Part shown: piece by piece, positions 7,725 through 16,205 of the stretch
Numbering within the stretch: the first letter of the stretch is position 1
How the letters are laid out: every line of letters begins with the position of its first letter
Source of the DNA: Candidatus Dietzia intestinigallinarum
GTDB lineage: Bacteria > Actinomycetota > Actinomycetes > Mycobacteriales > Mycobacteriaceae
NCBI GenBank assembly: GCA_019119875.1
Contig: DWWG01000062.1
Coordinates: 1 to 42,597, forward strand
Reading direction: 5' to 3'
Length of the DNA stretch: 42,597 bases
Translations under genes and position numbers: made by a program
The notes under the pieces: generated by a model
What the model was told of the DNA's origin: nothing
Seen by the model: the letters and a program-made list of their open reading frames with translations, nothing else
Databases searched by the model: none

Positions 7725-8762
7725 CTACTGCGGCCCTGGGAGTGGATCGCTCCGGACCGGCTCGGTGTTTCCCGCGAGCCCGTCCAGCCACCCTCTCCAG
7801 CGCGTTGAATCCCACGTCGGCTCCACGTCGACGGCCGCCGCGCCCAGCGGTCCGCCGTCGCCGCCGGGGACGTCGACGTACTCGAACACCCGCACCGCCA
7901 GCGCGGCCCGGGTCGCCGCGTCCTCGTGCGTCTCGCCCGCCGGGAACGCGAAGAGCTCCAGCATCCCGTCGACCGGCCCCGACAGGATCACCGTCATCGA
8001 CGCCGTCGACCCGGCGGCCACGATCCCGCCGACCTGGCCGTACCGGGCCACCCCGCCCGTGCCGGTCTGCCCAGCGGCCTGCCCACCGGCGGGGGCCCCG
8101 GTGCCCACCGCCGCCGCCGGCGCGACGAGCTGCGCGCTCACCCGGGACCACAGTTCCGGCACCGTCATCGGGACCGGGTCAGTGGCCGCGTCGACGGTCA
8201 CCACCCCGTCCGCCGGTCGGTGGGTCAGGCGATGAGCCAGCACCGTCAGCGCCTGCACCCAGCCGTCGACACTGCCCGAGACCGCCTCCTCCGGAAGCTG
8301 CCCGCCGGTGTCGAAACCCGACCGCAGACGCAGCAGGCAGCCGGTGGTCTCGTCGTCGTCACCACCGGAGGCACCGGGCCCGGCCGCGACGATCTCGCAC
8401 GACGTCTCCCACGGCGGCACCGGAACACCCTCGCCCATCCAGTCCCGCTCCACGTACGTGAACGTCCCCGCCGCGCCCGGGCGCGGCGGCGAGTAGACGG
8501 TGATCTCGCCGACGGTCGCGGTGAGCATCGCCTCCGCCGCCGCCTCGGCGCCGGTCGTGGGATCCGGGGCGCCCGGGTCGGCGAACTGCACGATCCGCCC
8601 ACCCACCTGCGGCTCCAACGCGCACGGCACAGACCACGACGAGATCCCCTCGCCCGTGGCGACCGCGTCCCACACCACCTCGGCCGGCACCGGCAGCGGA
8701 ACCGTGCACTCCACGCGAGGCCCCCCGTCGCCGGACGAAGTCGCCGCCGTCACCTGGTACAT
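7725..8762 (-). CDS. SRPBCC/AHSA1-like domain protein
   Basis: A 345-residue cytosolic protein. Residues about 15-165 look like an AHSA1-type SRPBCC ligand-binding domain (VPLPVPAEVVWDAVATGEG, then SSWSVPCALEPQVGGRIVQF), with acidic and Gly-rich loops. A second region (about 185-340), rich in Ala and Gly, has VTVILSGPVDG-like strands and FAFPAGETHEDAATRAALA; it may be a degenerate second copy of the fold, but this is unsure. The ATG at 8762 has GGGAG five nt upstream. It is divergent from the MFS gene (108 nt apart) and precedes fabH on the same strand. Function unknown; SRPBCC domains bind small hydrophobic ligands. Confidence 0.75.
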   Translation of the reverse strand: MYQVTAATSSGDGGPRVECTVPLPVPAEVVWDAVATGEGISSWSVPCALEPQVGGRIVQFADPGAPDPTTGAEAAAEAMLTATVGEITVYSPPRPGAAGTFTYVERDWMGEGVPVPPWETSCEIVAAGPGASGGDDDETTGCLLRLRSGFDTGGQLPEEAVSGSVDGWVQALTVLAHRLTHRPADGVVTVDAATDPVPMTVPELWSRVSAQLVAPAAAVGTGAPAGGQAAGQTGTGGVARYGQVGGIVAAGSTASMTVILSGPVDGMLELFAFPAGETHEDAATRAALAVRVFEYVDVPGGDGGPLGAAAVDVEPTWDSTRWRGWLDGLAGNTEPVRSDPLPGPQ

Positions 8763-8857
8763 GTCCACTCCCGCCGCCCCTTCGTCGAATACCCGAACAA
8801 CGCTACCGGCGGGGGCCGGGGACCTCCCGCGCGGCTGCCGGGGAGGCGGGCGCGGAT

Positions 8858-8863
8858 TAGGGT
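8858..8863 (+). promoter_or_regulatory. -10 element of a probable leaderless promoter (MFS gene)
   Basis: TAGGGT fits TAnnnT and ends 7 nt before the GTG at 8871, the spacing expected for a leaderless transcript. This supports 8871 over the in-frame GTG at 8862, which lies within the promoter. Confidence 0.45.
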
Positions 8864-8870
8864 GACGGGC

Positions 8871-10229
8871 GTGACCTCGACGAGCCCGCCGGGAGACCAC
8901 GACACCGGCGTCACCGCCGGCGCCGACCCGGTCGGTGACGCCACGCCGTCGACCCGCCGCGCGATCGTCGCCACCGCCGTGCTCTTCGCCGCCAACGGGG
9001 CCATCTTCGGGGCCATAGTGCCGCGCCTGCCCGACCTGAAGAACGCCCTCGACGTGGGCCCGGCCGCGTTCGGACTCGCCATGGCCTGCTATCCGGCCGG
9101 GGCGCTGTTCGGCGGACTGCTCACCCCGGTCCTCATGCGGCGGCGCTCCGACGGGGCCGTGGCCGCGGGCGCCATGATCGCGACGTCGGTCGCCGCCGCA
9201 CTGGTGGGGTTCTCGCCGGTGGTGGCCGTGTTCGCGGGGCTGCTCCTGCTGTTCGGGGTGTGCGACTCCCTCACCGACGTGGCCATGAACGCGCACGGCA
9301 TCCGTGTGCAGCTGCGGCTCGGCCGGTCGCTGATCAACCGCTTCCACGCGACGTGGTCCCTGGGTGCCGTGCTGGGCGCCGGGGCCGGTTCACTCTCGGC
9401 GGGGCTGGACGCGTCGGTGCAGGCCCAGATGGTCGGCGCCGCCGCGGTGTGTGCGCTCGCCGCCGCCGTCACGTACCCGATGCGGCTCGGGCCGCCCGTG
9501 GCCGAGGACCGGTACGGGCGTGACCTCGACCGGCCGCGTGACCTCGACCGGCCGCGCGGCGCCGGCGACCCGGGTGCCCGGCGACGGCTGCCCGGCGGCC
9601 GCACCCTGCTGCTCCTGCTGGCGCTGGGAGTGCTCGCGTGCCTGGCCGAGATCGTCGAGGACTTCGCCCAGACCTGGTCCGCGCTGTATCTGCGTGAGGT
9701 CGCCGCGGCCGGGGCGGGCCTGGCGGGTCTGGGGTTCATCGCGGTGCAGGGCGCGCAGCTGATCGGCCGGTTCGCCGGGGACAAGCTGGTCGAAGGGTTC
9801 GGCACCGCGCGCGTCGGCCGGATGGGAGGGTCGTGCGTGGTGCTCGGGGCGGGCTCCGCGTTCGCCGGCTCGTTCCTGCTCGAGGGGACGGCGATGCTGA
9901 TGGTGCTGCTGGTCGGGTTCGCGCTCGCCGGCTGGGGGATCGCCACGATCATCCCGGGCGCGATGGTCGGTGCCGACGCGCTTCCCGGCCTGCCGCCCGG
10001 GTCCGGGCTCGCGGTCCTCAACTGGGTGATGCGCCTGGGCTTCCTGGTGTCACCGCCGCTGGTCGGGCTGATCGCCGAGTACGCCGGCCTGCGGTGGACC
10101 GTCGCGCCGATGATCGTCGGCGGCGTGCTCATCACGGCGCTGGCCGGCCCGCTGCTCGGCCGCACCCACCGCCACGCCGACAACCAGGCCGGCCACCACG
10201 CCGACCACCGTCCGGGAGGGGCCGCATGA
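8871..10229 (+). CDS. MFS transporter
   Basis: A 452-residue major facilitator of about 12 membrane segments. An acidic, polar N-terminus (about 25 residues) precedes the first helix (AIVATAVLFAANGAIFGAIVPRLPDLK). The cytoplasmic loop after TM2 (PVLMRRRSDG) and RFAGDKLVEGFGTARVGRMG in the second half match the MFS loop motif. The family looks like the FucP/YbjJ-type group; no substrate can be named. The central loop contains a duplicated DLDRPR hexapeptide from an 18-bp repeat. The GTG at 8871 is taken because of the -10 element 7 nt upstream. Its stop overlaps the next start (ATGA), so transporter and kinase are made together. Confidence 0.88.
   Translation: MTSTSPPGDHDTGVTAGADPVGDATPSTRRAIVATAVLFAANGAIFGAIVPRLPDLKNALDVGPAAFGLAMACYPAGALFGGLLTPVLMRRRSDGAVAAGAMIATSVAAALVGFSPVVAVFAGLLLLFGVCDSLTDVAMNAHGIRVQLRLGRSLINRFHATWSLGAVLGAGAGSLSAGLDASVQAQMVGAAAVCALAAAVTYPMRLGPPVAEDRYGRDLDRPRDLDRPRGAGDPGARRRLPGGRTLLLLLALGVLACLAEIVEDFAQTWSALYLREVAAAGAGLAGLGFIAVQGAQLIGRFAGDKLVEGFGTARVGRMGGSCVVLGAGSAFAGSFLLEGTAMLMVLLVGFALAGWGIATIIPGAMVGADALPGLPPGSGLAVLNWVMRLGFLVSPPLVGLIAEYAGLRWTVAPMIVGGVLITALAGPLLGRTHRHADNQAGHHADHRPGGAA
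9519..9554 (+). repeat. 18-bp direct repeat in the MFS central loop
   Basis: CGTGACCTCGACCGGCCG occurs at 9519-9536 and again at 9537-9554, in frame, giving two copies of DLDRPR in the loop between the two six-helix halves. Confidence 0.85.
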
Positions 10230-10993
10230 ACGCCTTCGTCAAGCGCGGCTCCGCCCACGGCCCGGACTTCTTCCGGCACGAGGCCGCGGGCCTGGGGTGG
10301 CTCGCCGCGGTGCCCGGCGGGCCCCGGGTGGTCCGGGTGTGGGGTGTCGACGACGACGAGATCGTCCTCGAACGGATCCCCGACGGACGCGCGAGTCCGG
10401 ACGGGGCCCTGCGTCTCGGCCGGTCACTGGCGGCGATGCACGATGCCGGGGCCGCCGGATGGGGCGCGCCCGCCGAGGGCTGGGCGGGCCGGTGCTTCAT
10501 CGGCGACCGGCCCCAGGAGTGTGTGCCCACCGGGTCGTGGGGCGCGTTCTACGCCGAGCAGCGCGTGCGGCCGTTCGTCCGGATCGCCGTGGACCTGGGG
10601 GTGCTCGGCGGCGCCGACCTGGCGGTGGTCGAGCGGGCCTGCGACCGGATCGCCTCCGGCGAGCTCGACGACCCCGACGACCACCCCGCCCGCCTCCACG
10701 GCGACCTGTGGACCGGCAACGTGCTGTGGACCCCGGACGGGGAGGCGGTCCTCATCGACCCCGCCGCCCACGGCGGGCACCGCGAGACCGACCTGGCGAT
10801 GCTCGCCCTGTTCGGGGCGCCTCACCTCGAGCGCATCCTGTCCGGATACGACGAGGCGCACCCGCTCCGGCCCGGGTGGCGCGAGCGCGTGCCGCTGCAC
10901 CAGATGCATCCCCTGGCCACCCACTCGGCCGGGCACGGCGCCGGTTACGCGGTCGCGCTCGCCGACGCCGCCCGCGCGGTCCTGCGGCTGTAG
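10226..10993 (+). CDS. Fructosamine kinase family protein
   Basis: A 255-residue small-molecule kinase of the aminoglycoside phosphotransferase fold. The catalytic loop LHGDLWTGNVLW (H158, D160, N165) and the metal-binding segment LIDPAAHGGHRETDLAML (D178) match fructosamine-3-kinase relatives. Such enzymes phosphorylate sugar adducts on amines, which leads to their breakdown. The ATG at 10226 has GGGAGGG just upstream and overlaps the MFS stop. It ends only 11 nt before the convergent dehydrogenase. Import and phosphorylation of a glycated amino compound is a reasonable guess for the pair. Not all relatives act on fructosamines. Confidence 0.87.
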   Translation: MNAFVKRGSAHGPDFFRHEAAGLGWLAAVPGGPRVVRVWGVDDDEIVLERIPDGRASPDGALRLGRSLAAMHDAGAAGWGAPAEGWAGRCFIGDRPQECVPTGSWGAFYAEQRVRPFVRIAVDLGVLGGADLAVVERACDRIASGELDDPDDHPARLHGDLWTGNVLWTPDGEAVLIDPAAHGGHRETDLAMLALFGAPHLERILSGYDEAHPLRPGWRERVPLHQMHPLATHSAGHGAGYAVALADAARAVLRL

Positions 10994-11004
10994 GCCTGCC
11001 GGGG

Positions 11005-12306
11005 CTACTCGGCGGCGGCGGGGCGGACCCGCAGGACCTCGTCGGCGCCTCCGCCGTTGGAGGTGGTCACCAGCAGTGAGCCGCCCGGCTCCGCCGTGAC
11101 GGACCGCATCCGGCCGTGCACGTCGCGCAGCAGCGTCGCCGTCTCGGTGACCGAGTTGCCTTCCGGGGACAGCTTCATCAGGACGATCTGGCTGGTCTTG
11201 AGCATCGCCACCGCCATCGCGCCGTTCCACTCGCCCCACGCCGGGTCGTCGAGGAACGTCACCCCGCCCGGCGCGAGCGTCGGCGCGCCCGAGCTCCAGA
11301 CCGCCGGCACGGCATCCGGGAAGGCCCGGGTGTCCGTCATCGGGACGTCCTGGTTGTACTCGCCGCCGCGGTTCGGGTCCCACCCGTAGTTGCCGCGTGG
11401 CTGCACGAGGTTGACCTCGTCGTCGACGGCGGGGCCGTGCTCCGCGGCGTAGACCCGGTCCCCGCCCGGCTGCACGGCCAGACCCTGCACGTTGCGGTGC
11501 CCGACCGTCAGGACGGGGGAGTCGGCCGGTGCGCCCTCGACGGGCTCGTCGACGGCGGTGGAGCCGTCACGGTTGACGTGCAGGATCTTCCCGGCGAGCG
11601 ATGCCGGGTCCTGGGGGCCCGGGCCATTCGACGCGTCGCCGGTGCCGATGTAGAGCGTGCCGTCGGGGTGGGCGAGGATCCGGCAGCCGGAGTGGTAGCC
11701 GCCGGGGTGGAGGGGGATGTCGGCGACGAGCACCCGCGGTGACTCCAGTGCCGACCAGTCATCGGCCGCGGTCCAGGCGGTCACCCGGTTGTCACCGTGA
11801 TCCGCGCTGGAGTGGCAGGTGTACACCTCGCGGCTGGTGGCGAAATCGTCCGCCAGCGCGATCCCCATCAGGCCGCTCTCGCCGCCGGTGAACAGCTGAC
11901 CGAAATCGGCGTCGACGACGGTGGGCTCCCCGTCGGTACCGATGGCGTGGACGGTGCCCGAGCCGCGCTCTCCGGTGACGACGACGCCACTCGGATCGCG
12001 GGCCACGTCCCACGGGATCGTGAACCCGTCGGCCAGCACGTCGACCTCGACCTCGGGGCCGGGTGGCAGCGGGGTCTCCGGGGCCAGGGAACCGAGCGAA
12101 TCCGTGCTGGATCCGACGGGGCCGCCGCCCGGGATCATGCTCTGCGCACTCGCGGTGAGCGGCAGCGTGACGGTCGCGGCCGCGGCGACGGCCAGCGCGG
12201 ACACGGTGCGGGAGAGTGCTGTGCGCGGCGTCGCCGAACCGGGCCGGGTGGTGGTCGGTGCGGACGCGCCGGGCGCGGAGGGCCGGGGGGTGGGGGAAAG
12301 GGGCAC
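11005..12306 (-). CDS. Secreted PQQ-type sugar dehydrogenase (GSDH/YliI family), paralog 1
   Basis: A 433-residue six-bladed beta-propeller of the soluble aldose sugar dehydrogenase group. Blocks shared with its paralog include IPWDVARDPSGVVVTGERG, GESGLMGIALADDF, GYHSGCRILAHPDGTLYIGTGD split around 210-235, VGHRNVQGLAVQ and EHGPAVDDEVN. The N-terminus has a long Pro/Thr region then a hydrophobic signal ending near ASAQS. The GTG at 12306 is chosen for the AGGAG site 5 nt upstream; a TTG at 12360 is possible but has no site. Unlike its paralog it has no lipobox, so it is released or wall-bound. It would oxidise aldoses with PQQ; no PQQ synthesis genes are visible here. Confidence 0.87.
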   Translation of the reverse strand: MPLSPTPRPSAPGASAPTTTRPGSATPRTALSRTVSALAVAAAATVTLPLTASAQSMIPGGGPVGSSTDSLGSLAPETPLPPGPEVEVDVLADGFTIPWDVARDPSGVVVTGERGSGTVHAIGTDGEPTVVDADFGQLFTGGESGLMGIALADDFATSREVYTCHSSADHGDNRVTAWTAADDWSALESPRVLVADIPLHPGGYHSGCRILAHPDGTLYIGTGDASNGPGPQDPASLAGKILHVNRDGSTAVDEPVEGAPADSPVLTVGHRNVQGLAVQPGGDRVYAAEHGPAVDDEVNLVQPRGNYGWDPNRGGEYNQDVPMTDTRAFPDAVPAVWSSGAPTLAPGGVTFLDDPAWGEWNGAMAVAMLKTSQIVLMKLSPEGNSVTETATLLRDVHGRMRSVTAEPGGSLLVTTSNGGGADEVLRVRPAAAE

Positions 12307-12400
12307 TGTGACTCCTGGGTCGGGGACGGCCGGGGGGCTCGGGCACCCCTTGTCTTCCAATCTATTCGGGTATCCGGGCCCGAGATGCCGGATCTCCGGG

Positions 12401-12442
12401 GGTTCCTGTGACGTCAGAGGAGGTTCCTGTGACGCCAGATCA
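12401..12442. repeat. 21-bp tandem duplication over the stop codon of the upstream dehydrogenase
   Basis: GGTTCCTGTGACG plus flank at 12401-12421 and 12422-12442 agree at 18 of 21 positions. The second unit contains the minus-strand stop at 12440-12442. Confidence 0.8.
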
Positions 12443-13660
12443 TCCGGCGGCCGGCCGGATCCGGATCACCTTGTCGTCACCACCACCATTGGAGGTCGTT
12501 GCCAGGAGCGAACCACCGGGCTCGGCCGTGACCGAGCGGATGCGCCCCTCCTGCCGGGGGATGACCGTGGACATCTCGACGACCCGAGTCCCGTCCGGGT
12601 CGAGTTTCATCAGGACGATCTGCCGGGACTTGAGCATCGCCACCGCGAGCGCGCCGTCCCAGTCGCCCCACGCGGGATCATCGAGGAAAGCGATCCCCGA
12701 AGGGGCCAACGTGGGCTCGCCCGAGGACCAGGCGGCCTCGACGGCGTCGGGGAACTTCTCTAGATCGGTCATCGATGCCGACTCGTCGTGCTCGCCGTCC
12801 CTGTTCGGGTCCCACCCGTAGTTGGAGCCGGGGATGACGAGATTCACCTCGTCGTCGAAGTCCGGGCCGTGCTCGGCCGCGAGGATCTGCCCGGGGTCCG
12901 TGCCCGTTCCCGGGCGCAGGGCGAGACCCTGGACGTTGCGGTGACCGTAGGTGAGCACGCCCGACGCGTCGATCGTGTCGGCGGCGGGCGCGCCGGAGCG
13001 GTCCACGTGGAGAATCTTGCCGCCGAGTGAGTCCGGATCCTGCGGGGTGGGGCCGTCGAACGAATCGCCGGTGCCGATGTACAGGGTGCCGTCCGGGTGG
13101 GCGAGGATCCGGCATCCGGAGTGGTACCCGTACTCCTGCAGCGGGATGCCCTCGACGATCACCTCCGGCGCCTCGAGCGCCGACCAGTCGTCGGCCGCGG
13201 TCCAGGCGGTGACCCGGTTGTCGCCGTGATCCGCGCTGGAGTGGCAGGTGTACACCTGGCGGCTGGTCTCGAAATCCGATGCCAGAGCGATGCCCATGAG
13301 ACCGCTTTCTCCCCGGGTGTGCAGCTCGCCGAAGTCCGTCTCCACCAGCGTTGATCCACCCCGGGGGGTGATCGCGAAGACCTCGCCGCTGTCGCGCTCA
13401 CCGGTGACGACCACCCCGTCCGGATCACGGACCACGTCCCAGGGGATCGACAACCCGTCGAGGATCGGCTCGATCTCCACCGCGGGGCCGGGGTCCAGCC
13501 CGGGCTGGGCCTCCGTGGCGGCCGGATCGGAGTCCTCGGACCGCGCGCTCGCATCGCCGTCGTGGGTACACGCGACCAGCGGGGCACCCAGCGTGAACAC
13601 CGCCGCGACCGCCAGCATGCAGCGGCGACGACGGGCGGCGCGGGCGGTCCGGTGCGGCAC
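12440..13660 (-). CDS. PQQ-type sugar dehydrogenase lipoprotein, paralog 2
   Basis: A 406-residue paralog of the adjacent dehydrogenase, sharing long identical blocks such as YTCHSSADHGDNRVTAWTAA and the GYHSGC, GHRNVQGLA and EHGP motifs. It differs at the N-terminus: a basic RRRR stretch, a hydrophobic segment and the lipobox LVAC, giving a membrane-anchored lipoprotein with an acidic linker. The GTG at 13660 has GGAG six nt upstream, arranged as in its paralog; a GTG at 13696 is less likely. It is upstream of paralog 1 on the same strand with 133 nt between. Role inferred: extracytoplasmic aldose oxidation, with possible electron transfer to the respiratory chain. Confidence 0.87.
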   Translation of the reverse strand: MPHRTARAARRRRCMLAVAAVFTLGAPLVACTHDGDASARSEDSDPAATEAQPGLDPGPAVEIEPILDGLSIPWDVVRDPDGVVVTGERDSGEVFAITPRGGSTLVETDFGELHTRGESGLMGIALASDFETSRQVYTCHSSADHGDNRVTAWTAADDWSALEAPEVIVEGIPLQEYGYHSGCRILAHPDGTLYIGTGDSFDGPTPQDPDSLGGKILHVDRSGAPAADTIDASGVLTYGHRNVQGLALRPGTGTDPGQILAAEHGPDFDDEVNLVIPGSNYGWDPNRDGEHDESASMTDLEKFPDAVEAAWSSGEPTLAPSGIAFLDDPAWGDWDGALAVAMLKSRQIVLMKLDPDGTRVVEMSTVIPRQEGRIRSVTAEPGGSLLATTSNGGGDDKVIRIRPAAG

Positions 13661-13753
13661 GTGAGACTCCGGTGTCGGTGGACGGTCGGCGGGCACGGCA
13701 CGGGTGCCCGTTGATCGTCACGGTAGCGCAGGCCGCGGCGCAGGTCTGCGGAA

Positions 13754-13797
13754 ACGGCCACGGCCACGCTCGGGACGCGGAGCGTGGCCGTGGCCGT
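13754..13797 (-). terminator. Terminator of the fabG4-htdX transcript
   Basis: A perfect 18-bp stem (13754-13771 with 13780-13797) and an 8-nt loop, starting 11 nt after the htdX stop at 13808. The minus-strand continuation begins with TTTCC. Confidence 0.85.
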
Positions 13798-13807
13798 CAG
13801 GGCCCGA

Positions 13808-14725
13808 CTAGAGTTCCTCGATGGTCGCGGTGGCGTGCACCGTGCCCAGCTTCTTCGGGTTGCGCGCGGTGATGGTCCACGCGGGCTCGCCGGCGGCCAC
13901 GGCGCGCCGGGCGTAGATGCCCAGCCTGGCCGGCAGCACCACCGGCTTGCCGAACTCCACCGAGTAGCGGGCCCGCTCCGGGATCCGGCCCTCGACGGTC
14001 CCCAGCAGCGTCGCCGCAGTCCACATGCCGTGCGCGATCACGTTCGGGAAACCGAACGCCTTGGCGCCCACGCCGGAGACGTGGATCGGGTTGCGATCCC
14101 CGGACACCGCCGCGTACTCGGCGATCTGCGCCTCCGACACCGAACGGACCACCGTGGGATCGCCGATCTCGGAGGCGGTCGGCGGCTCGGGCCTCGGTGG
14201 CCGCGGGGCATCCCTGGCCGGGGTCAGGGACGTCCGACGCTTGTTGAGCATCGTCGACCGCTGGAGCCAGGCGGGCTCGTCGTCGTCATCCGGCTCGCCG
14301 GTCCTGATCTCGGTGACCACATCCACCAACAGACCCGACGGGTGCTCACGCAGGTCCTCCGCGCGCGACCGGATCGACAGCTCGTCACCGACGCGGAGCG
14401 CGCGACGCGACTCGATCACGTTGGCCAGGTGCACCGACCCCATGGCCGGGAACGGGAACCCCGGATCCAGCATCAGCTGCATGGTCAGCGGGAACGACAT
14501 CGTGAACGGGTAGGTCAGCGGCAGCGCATCGCTCAGCCGCAGACCGCAGACGCGCGTGTACGCCGCCAGGTTGGCCACGTCCACCGCCACGCCGGACACC
14601 TCGACGCCCTCGGCGGGCAGCGACGTGGCGTCCCGGCTGCCGCCCACGACGGGCACCGAGCCGAGCGCGGCCCTGCCGTACTGCGTCAGCAGGTTGGGGA
14701 TCCCGGGGAGCTTCCTGTACTCCAT
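13808..14725 (-). CDS. htdX: MaoC-like 3-hydroxyacyl-thioester dehydratase (HtdX type)
   Basis: A 305-residue double-hotdog dehydratase. The second hotdog has the hydratase-2 motif YAAVSGDRNPIHVSGVGAKA with catalytic Asp210 and His215, then GFPNVIAHGMWTAATLLG. The first hotdog (about 40-150) lacks that motif and forms the substrate tunnel, as in other fused MaoC proteins. It interconverts enoyl- and (R)-3-hydroxyacyl thioesters. It starts 6 nt after fabG4 on the same strand, so the pair is one operon; the order matches Rv0241c-Rv0242c in M. tuberculosis. A strong terminator follows. Confidence 0.92.
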   Translation of the reverse strand: MEYRKLPGIPNLLTQYGRAALGSVPVVGGSRDATSLPAEGVEVSGVAVDVANLAAYTRVCGLRLSDALPLTYPFTMSFPLTMQLMLDPGFPFPAMGSVHLANVIESRRALRVGDELSIRSRAEDLREHPSGLLVDVVTEIRTGEPDDDDEPAWLQRSTMLNKRRTSLTPARDAPRPPRPEPPTASEIGDPTVVRSVSEAQIAEYAAVSGDRNPIHVSGVGAKAFGFPNVIAHGMWTAATLLGTVEGRIPERARYSVEFGKPVVLPARLGIYARRAVAAGEPAWTITARNPKKLGTVHATATIEEL

Positions 14726-14731
14726 GTCAGA

Positions 14732-16081
14732 TCACGCGCCCAACAGGGACTGGCCGCACACGCGGATCACGTTGTCGGTGATCGCGGACGAGGCCGGGTT
14801 GGCGAAGTAGGCGATCGTCTCGGCCACATCCACCGGGAGGCCGCCCTGCTGCATCGAGTTCATGCGGCGGCCCGCCTCGCGGGTGGCGAACGGGATCGCG
14901 GCGGTCATCTGGGTCTCGATGAAGCCCGGGGCCACGGCGTTGACCGTGATCTTCTTGGACGCCAGCTCGGCGGAGGCGCCGTCCACGAAACCGATCACGC
15001 CCGCCTTGGAGGCCGCGTAGTTGGTCTGGCCGCGGTTACCGGCGATGCCGGCCATCGATGACACGCCCACCACGCGCGAGCCCTCGCCCAGCACGCCCTT
15101 CTCGACCAGGGCGGCGGTGATGCGCTCCGGCGCCACCAGGTTGACGGCCATGACCGAATCCCAGCGGGCGGCGTCCATGCCGGCCAGGGTCTTGTCGCGG
15201 GTGATCCCGGCGTTGTGGACCAGGATGTCGATCCTGCCCTCGTGACGCTCGGTGACGTGCTGGGCCAGCACCTCGGCGGCGTCCGCGGCGGTGACGTCCA
15301 GCGGCAGCGCGGTGCCGCCGACCTTGTTGGCCGTGGCCGACAGGGCCTCACCGGCGGCCGGGACGTCGGCGCAGATCACGTGCGCGCCGTCCCGCGACAG
15401 CACGGCCGCGATCTCCGCGCCGATGCCGCGGGCCGCGCCGGTGACGACGGCGACCTTGCCCTCGAGCGGGCGGTCCCACGAGGCGGGGGCGGTCGCGGCG
15501 CCGGCGCCGACGGTGAACACCTGGCCGTCGACGTAGGCCGACTTGCCCGACAGGATGAAGCGCAGGGTGGACTCCAGGCCCGAGGCGCCGGTGTCCGCGT
15601 CGGCCGAGACGTACACGAGCTGCACGGTGGCGCCGCGCTTCATCTCCTTGCCCAGTGAGCGGGTGAAGCCCTCGAGCGCGCGCTGCGCGATGCGCTCATC
15701 CACCGAGCCGGTCTCGTCCGGGGTGGTGCCCAGCACCACGACGCGGCCGCTCGCGGCGACGCGACGCACGACCGGGTTGAAGAACTCGAACAGTTCCTTG
15801 AGGTCCTCGGGCTTGCGGACGGCGGTGGCGTCAAAGACGAGGCCGGCGAACTTGCCGTCGGCATCCGCGCCGACCAGCTCGTAGTCGCCGCGCAGCATCT
15901 CGCGGACGGGCTCGACGAGGCGGCCCTCGCCGCCGACCAGCACCGGGCCGTGGAGCGGCGGCTGACCGACCTCGTGGCGACGCAGCCGCTCGGGCTGGGG
16001 GAGGCCGACCTTGCCGGCGATGAACGAGCCGGGGACCGAGGTCACGAACTGGGAATAGAGGTCGAGGTTGCCCTGTGCCAT
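14732..16081 (-). CDS. fabG4: High-molecular-weight 3-oxoacyl reductase FabG4
   Basis: A 449-residue SDR of the long FabG4 type (about 454 residues in M. tuberculosis). The C-terminal half is catalytic: TGAARGIG at 214-221 for the cofactor, HNAG at 289-292, Ser341/342, and YAASK with Tyr355 and Lys359. The N-terminal about 200 residues form the flavodoxin-like domain particular to this subgroup. It reduces 3-oxoacyl-CoA or -ACP, probably with NADH. Start 16081 has AGGAG about 10 nt upstream; an ATG at 16090 has no room for one. First gene of the fabG4-htdX operon, divergent from fadA2 across a 124-nt region holding an operator-like dyad. Confidence 0.93.
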   Translation of the reverse strand: MAQGNLDLYSQFVTSVPGSFIAGKVGLPQPERLRRHEVGQPPLHGPVLVGGEGRLVEPVREMLRGDYELVGADADGKFAGLVFDATAVRKPEDLKELFEFFNPVVRRVAASGRVVVLGTTPDETGSVDERIAQRALEGFTRSLGKEMKRGATVQLVYVSADADTGASGLESTLRFILSGKSAYVDGQVFTVGAGAATAPASWDRPLEGKVAVVTGAARGIGAEIAAVLSRDGAHVICADVPAAGEALSATANKVGGTALPLDVTAADAAEVLAQHVTERHEGRIDILVHNAGITRDKTLAGMDAARWDSVMAVNLVAPERITAALVEKGVLGEGSRVVGVSSMAGIAGNRGQTNYAASKAGVIGFVDGASAELASKKITVNAVAPGFIETQMTAAIPFATREAGRRMNSMQQGGLPVDVAETIAYFANPASSAITDNVIRVCGQSLLGA

Positions 16082-16130
16082 GGCGATCATCTCCTGGAGG
16101 GTTCTTTGCGGTGCGGGGTCGACAATTAAC

Positions 16131-16145
16131 TTACTGCCGAGTAAC
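16131..16145. promoter_or_regulatory. Operator-like dyad between fabG4 and fadA2
   Basis: TTACTGCCGAGTAAC has perfect TTACT/AGTAA arms. It lies 50 bp before the fabG4 start and 61 bp before fadA2, so one bound regulator could control both. Related 15-mers occur at 21764 and 24244, also in divergent promoters. Confidence 0.6.
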
Positions 16146-16205
16146 AATACTCGCCAGGGCCGCTCTGCGGGCCATCGGATACAACAGCAATCGGGAGTGA
16201 CTCAC

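Noticed and set aside
12307..12360. TTG start at 12360 for the first dehydrogenase
   Set aside because: No ribosome site, and the paralog has an equivalent GTG start with the same upstream layout as 12306.
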